Shown piece after piece: positions 11,601 to 21,054 of a stretch of 64,000 nucleotides of DNA. Every line of letters begins with the position of its first letter. The first letter of the stretch is position 1. The notes beneath the pieces are model-generated. The model was not told where the DNA came from and ran no database searches. It worked only from the letters and a program-made list of their open reading frames with translations. Source of the stretch: Climacium dendroides (taxonomy: Eukaryota; Streptophyta; Bryopsida; Hypnales; Climaciaceae); the NCBI GenBank assembly GCA_950106755.1, contig OX467088.1, forward strand, positions 10,276,001 to 10,340,000. Reading direction: 5' to 3'. The translations under genes and the position numbers were made by a program.

Positions 11601-12405
11601 AGTGTTTATTTCGATGTTCTTTCAAGTTGCAATCTTTAATACATCTTTACTATTTTGAATATATAAATTATCTTTTGATTTTTAAGGAATTGAACAACTT
11701 AAACTATCTCTAAATACTATCATAAACAACCACTTTTCTTTCATTTTTGAGAAAGTGATAAGATGGCTATCATTTACATCTTGATGAAGCAATATATTTC
11801 TATGTTCATCAACCTTCAAAATAGTTACTCACATTCAAGTCAAATTCAAGTCCTTTCTCATTCAAAGTTCATTCAATTTTCATTCTACATGTGACAAATT
11901 AAATTTGGCAAAATAAACTATGTCTTGATTATCAAAGTAGACCATTGTTTTGCAATGGCGTAGTATAGCATCCATATATAATGCTTGAAAAACAATGACT
12001 TACTATATCTCCAATGTTCTATTGACTTGTCAAGAATCTTTCATAATAAAAACAAGTGAAGATAAAATCTTGAAACATCCATCCTTCACTAAAGAGCATG
12101 GGTTAATAACTCTTCTTGTTTTAAGTCCCTTGTGAACATTCGAATGTTAACCAATAAAGGACCAAACTATGTTTATTGGCAACATAGCAATTTTGAGCAA
12201 TTCATTACTACTAGAATTTTTTTTCTTTGAAATTTTCACATAGCATGTGCATAAGGAGTAATTTTAGGCCCAACAATTTTCATACTCTTTGACTGCATGG
12301 TTACAAAGTTATTCTATGACCTGAGGGCAACTTAGGTAGTTTCAATGATTTGTGGGCAATTGAGGTAGTTTTAAAATATTCTTTAAAAATCACTTTTTCA
12401 TGAAA
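11601..12405 (+). repeat. ~800-bp dispersed repeat, copy 1
   Basis: Matches 43490-44290 in the same orientation over nearly its whole length, including AATCTTTAATACAT, TTGAACAACTTAAACTATCTC and GTTTTGCAATGGC blocks. Its right part (from 12155) enters a TAACC-type element end in both copies. No coding sequence. Confidence 0.75.
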
Positions 12406-12408
12406 TGA

Positions 12409-12966
12409 AAATGCGAAATGGTTGATTGTTCCATAATTTCTCGTTAGAATAGCAGAGAACTTGGAATCGAAGCTCGAAACCCTAATTCTTGGTTTAAAAA
12501 GAAGAACTTGGAATTGAATCGAAGCTTGAAATACTAACTCGTCAACGAAGTCCGTCCCAAAAATGTATTAGGGAATTGCTGGCCGTGCTTCATATGAGAT
12601 TGAGAATCCCTCGAAGCAGAATTTTTTTATAATTTTGTGTTGTGGGATGGTGTGTTTATTTCATGTCTTTTATTTTCACTCGAATCAGTAAACTCATTGA
12701 ATTGTGGAATGATAATTTGCCTAGAGTTCTCATTATGAATTGGTTGTTTAGGAAGTGAATTAGTCCATTTGTAAGTAGTTGGTTCTCTACATACCTTGCC
12801 TTTTGAGTGTCCCTCCAAGTGTTGAGTTTGTTACTTAGTTTGGTTGGTGTACATTCAATTTTGCAAACTTGGTTGAATTCTGTTACTTTGGTAATTTTGA
12901 AGGATAAATTTAGATTTATTAATAATGACAATTAGGATAATATTGCATTGAGTACTACTTACACTA
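12409..12966 (+). repeat. diverged copy of P450 intron 2 (left part)
   Basis: Similar to 63345-63940, the intron downstream of P450 exon 2, in the same order: GCGAAATGGTTGA, GGAATCGAAGCTCGAAACCC, CGAAGTCC, a CTTCATAT.AGATTG block, AATTGTGGAATGATAAT and TTTGGTTGGT. The match resumes after the large transposon at 25259. No P450 exon is visible next to it. Confidence 0.7.
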
Positions 12967-12977
12967 TTATTTGAGTC
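12967..12977 (+). repeat. target site duplication, left copy
   Basis: TTATTTGAGTC, repeated exactly at 25248-25258. The 11-bp length is within the range known for Mutator-like elements. The bases before it differ between the two copies (A versus G). Confidence 0.85.
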
Positions 12978-13106
12978 GGGGATGCTAGTTTGTGAGCTTG
13001 TGAGCGTGAGCCTATGAGCCTGTGAGCCTATGAGCCTCCATTTTTTTATCCATTTAGGATTCCTAAATCTGTTCAGGTCCTATGACCGTGGATTTAAATG
13101 CAAGGA
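12978..13106 (+). repeat. left terminal inverted repeat with subterminal TGAGCC repeats
   Basis: The outer ~45 bp pair with the reverse of about 25195-25247. Five or more TGTGAGC/TATGAGCC units follow. The inner 25-bp block with GACCGTGGATTTAAA pairs with 25012-25040. The right end has longer spacing between its outer and inner blocks. Confidence 0.8.
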
Positions 13107-13922
13107 TCTATAGTCCAAATAAACAACAAATGAATTTGTTCCTATTTGATTTTGTCCCCCCAAAATTGAACCAATATATTTTATTAAATTGAAATATTAT
13201 AAAATAGGAAATTTTTGTAAGTAACACATAATGAAAATAGGTCTATATAGTGGTTTAGGATATTTCACTACAAGACATATATGAGATAAATACAATGCAT
13301 TGTAATACCATTATTTAAAGGGCACATTTATCAAGTAAAAATAGAAGGGGCAATAAACATGGATTGTAGATGTTGAATATAAATTTGATGATAGGCAAAA
13401 TATTACAAGCATTAGATCATAAAAATGGTCTTGAGTTTATGATTATGTGATAAATGAAGTCTTAATTGTTGGCCTTCATGTAAATTTAAAGAATGAAAAT
13501 GGTCCATTTATTTTTTTAATTTTTTAAAAATGATTTAAAATAAAAATAGAAAATCTTGAATTTTGAATATTTTAAATGTACAAAATATTCATTTATTATA
13601 CTAGGTATATGTATTAACCTAGAATGAATGAAGCAATTATTTTTCTAGTCAATGCCTCTATTTTTGGACTATCTTAATCAAACTATTTTTTTGAAACAAA
13701 TCCAATGCTAATAGTTTAATTTACTTCCAAATTAAAGTGAATTATGTAGAATTTTATAAAGTCCAATGGTGTAGTGTAATTCAAGGCTTGCAATTTATTA
13801 TTCAATTTGAGCAGAGAGTGAAGTTTAAGGCCATCAAATGGAATTGTTGCCACATCATGCATAGTTAGATTCAAAATAGAATAAAGTAAATAGAAATCAA
13901 ATATAAAAGTATGAAATCAAAC

Positions 13923-16900
13923 TCAAATATCGTCCGACTCAGATGCACTGAGTTCAAAATAAGAACATACTCTAGGATCATAAGATCTATGAGGTGATAG
14001 AGAGATCGAAGACGAATCAGATGAAACATTAGCATAAGCTAATGCTAAATCTTCAACATAAATAGGTAGGCCACGAGGACTCAGAGAAGGACTTCTAAAA
14101 AATCCAGAGTGTCGGAAAAAAGGCAAGGTCTGTCTTGGTGATGGACTCATCCAACTGCAAACAACAAACCATATGTTTGAGTATGTAATAACAAATTAAA
14201 ATTAAAAGTATTGAATTTTGAATTGCAATTGTTGAAAAAAACAAAAAACAAACTTACTTACATAAGTCAAGTAACTTGACATCTTCAATTGGAGAGTCGT
14301 CATCAATCTCCATACCATCACCCGTGGTAGTAGAATGAAAAGTCTTGGAGATGATAGTAGGTGTTTGTAATGGCTTCAGTACCTCATCAAAAAGCTTGGC
14401 ATCACTTTCTAATGCTAGAATGTGACGATTAGATGAATGAGCTGCTCTGATGGAAGAACCTGTATAAGACACAATATTGACATTATAAGAACATCAAAAT
14501 TAGAAGGTAGAGAAAAAAATCAAATCAGAATATACAACAATAATGATTCAATGTTGTAGATTACAATACCTGTAGAGGCAATCATGTCTACCACAATACC
14601 ATTTGTAGGGCTTAAGCCATGAACAAAAAGCTTCATGAGAACCTCAGATTTTTCCTTAGCACCCCTCCATGGCTTGCCATCTTCCTTTCTACATGATTGA
14701 GTTGTTGTCGTAATAGTGTTGAAAAGGACATCATCTGTGGTTAAATCAACCTTAGGAATTGAGGGATCAATAGAAATTTGAAGCTCTCGAGGTTGCCTAG
14801 CAATAGCAGAAGCTAATGATCGAATCAATAGCAAAGCCTTGAACTTCAAAGTCTGCAAATCAAAATCAAAATCAAATTAGAATGTACACTTAAAATGAAA
14901 ATAACTGCAATAACAAGTGAATCAAAATAAAAAGTGAAAGATTGAAATTACTACTTACAAATTTGGATGGGTTCATGGGATTTGCCAAATGTAAGCAATT
15001 TATGATAGTCCACTCATCCTTGATCTTCAACTTGTAGTTCTTGAAGAATCCGGACACTTCTCTCTTCACCGTAGAAGTATCAGGATAAAATAGAAGAAAT
15101 GCTCCATCATCATGAAGATAGGTGAGAGAGAATGCCATCATTACATGGAGAAAACTTGGAATGCTAGCATTCCAATGAGGGATTTCAGATGATGGATTTG
15201 AAACCCCTGGAACTGGAAGACCATCTGGATACTCTGCAATGATGAGGTCCACAACTGGTCTCTTTTGAATTTTGCCATAAAAAAAAAACTCTCTATCTTC
15301 ACCGACCTACAAAGATAAATTTCAAAAATGTTAATTCATAACAGAAGATGTCAAAGTCATAAAAGAACAAAATGAGAAGATGTAAATTGGATAGAATATG
15401 TATGATTTCATAATAATAAAAATGAGATGAAAATAAAAAAAATAAAAAAAATGAACTAATCTTTGAGAGAAAAGCCATAATGTTGTCATATGATGTACCA
15501 AATGTACCATTTTTCTTCTTCTCTTCAACGATTCTAACAAAAGAATCATTCAAGATTAGATCAAGAGATGTAGGATTGGTAGACAAAGGAGCCAATGTAC
15601 TCATCATACCTTTAAGCTTGGGAGCTAGCTCAAAGGTAGGAGAGGAGGTTGGTACCAAAACAACGGAAGTAGAAGATGTCTTCTGGCGCTTTGAAGCAGG
15701 GAGTTTTGCTTCAACATCGAAAGAAGAAGGTATAGTAACAACAAGATTCTTCAAAGTATCTTGAACTGGTACATCTTCATTGGAATCATCAAGTTCAACC
15801 ACCAACTTCTTAGACTTGGTCTTCTTGGTCTTCTTGGTCTTCTTGGCTACATCCTTACTGACCTTCTTGAGAACATGTATAGCTGTACCCTTGAGGGCAG
15901 GCTCAATAGAATCTCGGAGGACAACATCAAAAGTTGGTGGTCTTTTGAGGGGACAATCCAAATACCACCCACATTTTTCCCAATACATGGGATCCCAAGA
16001 TTTCATGATCCCCTCTATGAACATGCACTCTTCACTTTCTTTGTCCAAACAATTGGCAAAGAAAGTGGGAGTTTTGGAAATGGCTTTGGCAGGGAAGAGA
16101 ACATACTTAAAGTATCTATAAAGCACCCTTTGCATGGTTGATTTGAAGTTGAGTTGCTTGTCTATCTTGTTGTTCTTGTGAACCCCCTTATCGACAGCAA
16201 ATTCACGGAAGAATGTAGTATCCCACAACAATATGCGCATAGTCTCTACATAATCAAAAATAGTAGGCAAGGGATCCATACCATCGGGAAGATAGTCAAT
16301 AGATACGTCCAAATCTGCCACTGTAGCATTGAAGAGTTTTTCTGTCTCAATAGCCAACTGCCATACACATAAATTGTAAATTAGAAAGAATGTTTTGAAT
16401 TTTTGATTGATCCAAAAGGTTCAAGGAATTAATACTAAAACAATAGGAAAGAAAGATAAGTACTCACTTGAGCCCACCACGTAGCTTTATGAAGCCACTC
16501 AGGAAATTCGAGATCACTGAATTTCGATTTAGGGAATTTGAGAGTCTCACGAAGAGAAGGAGACTTATTCCATCTCTCAAGCCACTTGATCTTCATAGAA
16601 GTATCCATCGCTGAAGTTGCCAACATCCAAAGTTTTTCTTGGGTCATCTCCGGATTGTCATCATGAGTTTCATAGTGAAACTTTATCTGCTCCATAAATG
16701 CGCTTGTATGCTTTGGATCTGCAATGGGAAGTTGCTTCTTCAATTCTGAATGAGAAGCTACCTTGACCTTGTCAACAGCTTTTGAAACCCACTCAGAAAC
16801 TGCACTTGAAGTCCAATCCACTGGATTGGGATACTTCTCATAGAATTTTCTTTGAACAGCAACAGCAGCATCCCCCAATTCTTGCTGCAAAAAGTGAAGA

Positions 16901-19900
16901 ATATGTAAGAAAAAACATAAATGAAAATGATAACAAATGTTTTGAATAGTAGAGGAAGAGATATGAAATGCAATTAAAAAAAAAAGCTAATGTCAAGAAA
17001 CCTATACATTCAAAGAAATTTGAAAACTAGAAAAGAAAATGAAGAAATGAACCTGGTATAGGACTCCATTTAGAGCCTCAAGAGTTAAAGTGAACCAAGT
17101 TCTCTGTTTCAATTTTTGCTTGGCTTCAGCTGCAAGAAGATCTTCCTTAGAAACAAGTTTTTCAAAATACGAGAGTGGCTGTCCGGCAATATTTTGAATG
17201 CGATAGAGCTTGTGAACAAGATTTATGGAGATATGGGACTTCTGATTTCTCCTGCCAAAATAAAATTTATTATATTAGAACATAAAAAAAAACTTTGAAA
17301 TAACAGAATGCAGAATAGCAGTATAGATAATGATTCAAGTGAAACAAACTTGGAAAACAAAAGAAATGAATAAAATAAAAAGGGATCAAGAAATATAATG
17401 GTTTACCAATTGACTTCATGTAATGCTGTCAACATAGTTGCAACATCCCCTTTGACCTCCAAAATGATACTTTCAACAGCATAATGCCATTGAAAGTCGT
17501 CCGCATGATCTCGGTTGATAAGAGGCATCCATGCTTGCAAACGATGGTTGCCATCCCATCCCATAAACATCTTGCCAGAAAAAACTTTGAGATCCTCATC
17601 ATTTTGCAATTCTCTCTCAAATGCAGCATTTGCTCTCACCCAGTTTGGACTTCATGTTTTGATGATTTCATCCGTAACATCTATTGTCTTCCCCTCATTG
17701 TTCTCCAAGGCAACATAGAAAACTCCATTTCCTTCCATGTAACCACAAGTAACAAAGTGTGCAGCTAAATTCATGACATCATTTTTCAAGAAAGGCCTCA
17801 CCACCGGTAGAGATATCATACGACATAAAGGAATATTGATTTTCGATTTAGCTCGTGGTTGATACCTCAACCGCTCAAGACGAGAAGAAGTATTCATAGT
17901 CTCCTTCTTCAAGAATCCATGCAACTGTAACTCAAGTTCATCTTGAGAAAGAGGTTGAAGTGCGGCATCAGCTTCTTGTGCTTGTGGATCTCTTTCTGTC
18001 AACATGTCAAGAACAATGTGCACATGACGATTAGAACAAGTTTTAGTCTACATGTATGTACAATAATATATACCATTTCGTATAGAAATCATTAATGAAT
18101 GTGGTCTAAGGAGGCCTAAAATTTTCAGCATAAAATAAGCAATGTAGCATACATTGGGAAGAAAATCAAAGTCTCTAAAAGCATGGCCGTCAACGGCTGG
18201 GGTCTATGAAGCCCTGAAAAATTTCAGAAATTGGCTACTGTTGAGCAATGTAGCATACATTGGGGAAAAAAATAGAAGTCTCTAAAAGCATGGCCGTCAA
18301 CGGCTAGGGTCTATCAAGTCCTAAAAAATTTCAGAAATTAGCTATTGTTGAGCAATGTAGCATACATTGGGAAAAAAATAGAAGTTTCTAAAAGCATGGC
18401 CATCAACGGCTAAGGTCTATGAAGTCTTGCAAAATTTCAGCATTTGACAAATGTTGAGTAATGTAGCATACATTGGGAAAAGAATAAAAGTCTCTAAAAG
18501 CATGGCCGTCAACGGCTGGGGTCTATGAACTCCTGAAAAATTTCAGCATTTGGCAATTGTTGATATACATAGCATACATTGGGAAAAAAAAATTAAAGTC
18601 TGTAAAAGCATGGCCGTCAACGGTTGGGGTCTATGAAGTCCTGAAAATTTTTAGAATTTGCCAATTCGGCAAGTATTGAGCAATATAGCATGTATAGACA
18701 TGAAATTTATGTCTCTGGAAGCATGGCCGTTAACGGCTGGGGTCTAAAGTCACAAAGATTTTAGCATCTGATGAAATCCTTAATGTTCTATAGAAGCCAA
18801 AAATTTCAGCATTTGCCTAAATTCCTAATGTTTCGTAGAAGCAAATGTGTATCTCAAAACTATAGCCATGAACGGCTGGGGTGTAAGAAGGCTCAAGAAA
18901 TTGTAGTGCTCTACAAAATTGGAACACCCTAATTCCTAAATTTGAGTTCAGAAAAGCGTAGCCGTTAACGGCTGGGGTTTAAGAAGGCTCAAAAAATTAT
19001 AGTACTCTACAAAATCGTAGCATCCTAATTCCTAAATTATAGTTCAGAAAAGCGGAGCCGTTAACGGCTGGGGTTTAAGAAGTCTCAAAAAATTGTAGGG
19101 CTCTACGAAATTGTAGGGTTCTACGAAATTGTAGCACCCTAAACCCTAAACTGGAATTCAGAAAAGCGTGACCGTCAATGGCTGTCCATTGGAGAGACAA
19201 ACATGAAGGCAATTCCAAGCAATTTTGAAAACAAAATAGAATTGGAAAAAGCGTAGCCGTCAACGGCTGGGGTCTGAAGAGGCAGAAAAAAATGAGGCAC
19301 GCACCTAGATTTGACTCACTCTGCGCCCTTGCTGTCCCTTCTTTTTCTTGAATCATCGTTTCTCCACGCTCAAATCGTTGCGATGATTCTGCCGTAGCCT
19401 CCTCTATAGCCTCTCCTTCGTCCATGGGGAAAGCTTCTTCTTCCTCCGATCCCTTCAAAAGTTGAAAGACAATGTGCGAAGAAACCACAAGGTTTAGGTT
19501 GAAACAAGTCTCCAAAAAAAAAAAAAAAAAAAACAAGTATAAAATTGGTAGATGTACTCCAAAGGAATCTTCTGAATAACTTATTCAATTTTCAAGATTT
19601 TAAGCCAAAAAATCTTGTACTCATAGATTCTACGGGTCAGACTTCCCCTAATTTTTTCCAAATTTTTTGGACACTCAAGCAATTTTACAAAAATCGCCAA
19701 AAACTGCTGAAAATCAAAAGGCTGGATTTGGCCTAAAAATCTGCGGTTTATAAAGATTTCAGGCAAGATTCCAAGATGCTGTTTTAGTTTTTAAGTCGTA
19801 AAACACTCAATATGCATCCGTTTTTTACGTGCTATATACCGTTGGAATCGTGCTTCCGACACACACAAAATCATATAAAGTTCCTACAAATGTGTCTTAA

Positions 19901-20378
19901 AAAAAATTTCACATACTTTCTAATTTACCATTGCTTGAAGAAATTATTTACATACCTCTATGTTTGTACCTTCAAGTTCTATCTCCAACTCCAATGTTCG
20001 TAGTGCTAATTGTTGATGCTTTTGTTGATGTTCTTCCTCTTCTTCTGTGTCTTCATCTACTTCATCTTTTTCTTCTTCGTCAGTGTGTTCATTACAATCG
20101 CTATAGATAGAAGCTATCTCTGGTTGACCTTCACAAGAAATACGCCCAACCTCTACAATATCCTCTTCTATTACTTCACATGGAACTATATCTCCATATG
20201 TTAAATTCCTCATTGAGCTTGACAAATCACCTGCACTAATTCGAGACAACCGTCTAATCATTCTAGCCCTTAACAATTGCCTTCTACTTGAATAACGAAA
20301 GCTACTTTTCTTCCTCTTCTTCCTGTGTGTAACTAGAGTGTCAACCACTAACGATGGTGAAAGCAAATCCTCTTGCAT
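13923..20378 (-). CDS. ParB-like / DNA N6/N4-methyltransferase-like protein, transposon-borne (interrupted)
   Basis: Ten exons read on the minus strand: 20378-19956, 19452-19320, 17995-17407, 17251-17053, 16884-16468, 16357-~15458, 15306-14959, 14852-14570, 14459-14258, 14154-13923. All introns except one have phase-compatible GT-AG junctions; the exon 6/7 join (about 15458 to 15306) is not resolved. The product would be about 1,240 aa: an acidic N-terminus, a ParB/sulfiredoxin-like domain in exon 3 (signature GWDGNHRLQAW), helical exons 4-5, a Lys-rich low-complexity linker in exon 6 (KKTKKTKKTKSKK, likely nuclear), and a methyltransferase-like domain in exons 7-9. ParB domains fused to N6/N4 DNA methylases are known in bacteria and phages; in a plant transposon this is unexpected. 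Exon 3 has an in-frame TGA at 17652-17654, so this copy is probably broken. Role inferred: element-encoded DNA modification or anti-silencing factor. Confidence 0.72.
14258..15306 (-). other. N6/N4 DNA methyltransferase-like domain (exons 7-9)
   Basis: Exon 7 gives VVDLIIAEYPDGLP, at the place of the catalytic D/S-PP-Y motif IV, then LHDDGAFLLFYPD like the following strand-loop of class I methylases. Exons 8-9 give KSEVLMKLFVHGLSPTNGIV, VDMIASTGSS and NRHILALESDAKLFDEV. These mirror the K-P-..L (motif X), V-D-x-F-x-G-S-G (motif I) and G-x-E-x-D (motif II) run of the PF01555-type family, in the same order with motif IV first. Motif IV is unusual (EYPD instead of DPPY), so catalysis is uncertain. 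Junctions 7/8 (phase 0), 8/9 (phase 1) and 9/10 (phase 2) are consistent. Confidence 0.72.
17407..17995 (-). other. ParB/sulfiredoxin-like domain (exon 3)
   Basis: The stretch reads ISLPVVRPFLKNDVMNLAAH, then CGYMEG, FYVALEN, and after about 40 residues FMGWDGNHRLQAWMPL. This follows the ParB pattern: a parameter strand, a helix with G at its end, a strand, then (D)G.HR...A. The DGNHR variant is typical of ParB-like domains attached to methylases rather than of plasmid ParB. A TGA codon at 17652-17654 interrupts the domain without any frame change. Splice phases to exon 2 (one base) and exon 4 (two bases) agree. Confidence 0.65.
18120..19290 (+). repeat. eleven ~80-150 bp repeats with a GCCGTYAACGGC palindrome
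   Basis: The core GCCGTCAACGGC or GCCGTTAACGGC followed by TGGGGTCTA recurs about every 80-150 bp, at roughly 18186, 18294, 18400, 18506, 18612, 18726, 18870, 18963, 19056, 19170 and 19256. Between cores are conserved segments such as CAATGTAGCATACATTGGG and AAAAATTTCAG. The right-hand units use a different spacer. The array lies within intron 2 of the ParB/methyltransferase gene and inside no coding exon. The 12-bp palindrome looks like a dimeric-protein binding site; that role is inferred. Confidence 0.85.
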
Positions 20379-21054
20379 TTGAAATAATCAACTATCAAGG
20401 CATTACAATATCAACATCTGCCATACTACATCACATCCTCTTTCAAACTCACATTTCTATCTACTGCTTTCTCATGGCCTGCAACCTTCCATATTCTATA
20501 AGACAATTCTAATTCCTCTTTATAAGGATATATTTTCATTTCATAATTAAATAACGGCTAGTTTTTTTTCCTATTCATATTGTCATCAACCACTATTTTT
20601 TTAATCTTGTCAGACTATCACTAGATATATAATTATAATTGTAAATATATCATACGTCATCATCAACTATTATGCTTGACGGCTTATCTTCTATTGTCAG
20701 TGACAATTGTAACACTGTCAACTTGGTCTAATACATATTGATATCCTTCATACTATAATCCATTTATTATTGGTGATGCGTTAATTGATGCCATACAGTA
20801 CGCCGTCTTATCCAACTTCATTACACCTACTATTAATATACCTTCTTCTATATCAAATCTCCATATAATATTTATTCATGACCATTCAAATTATCAATCC
20901 AATTTCAAATTCCAGTACATCCATGAAAAAAATTTCATTCATTTCAAACAACCCCTATAATTTTCTCCTTTATATTCACACCTCTTGCACTTACAAACTT
21001 CATTCTTTGCTTCTTCAAACTACGTCTTGCCCCCCATTTTCTTAATGCTTCACT
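20379..21054. promoter_or_regulatory. shared upstream region of the two divergent transposon genes
   Basis: The 676 bp separate the ATG of the minus-strand gene (20378) from the ATG of the transposase (21055). It is AT-rich and contains TATATAATTATAA (20630-20642) and CTTTATATTCACACC (20971-20985), a plausible TATA region about 70 bp before the transposase start. A CT-rich leader follows it. No operator was recognised. Confidence 0.45.

Noticed and set aside
17053..17251. Possible cystatin-like stretch (LSYFEKLVSKED .. TWFTLTLEALNG) in exon 4 of the transposon gene
   Set aside because: The resemblance is limited to a short strand pattern; the cystatin QxVxG loop is missing and the exon is an internal part of a larger protein.
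19370..19588. Separate small gene with a poly-F run
   Set aside because: The run reflects an A/T homopolymer at 19512-19530; the real signal is the acidic exon 19320-19452 in the other frame, spliced to its neighbours.
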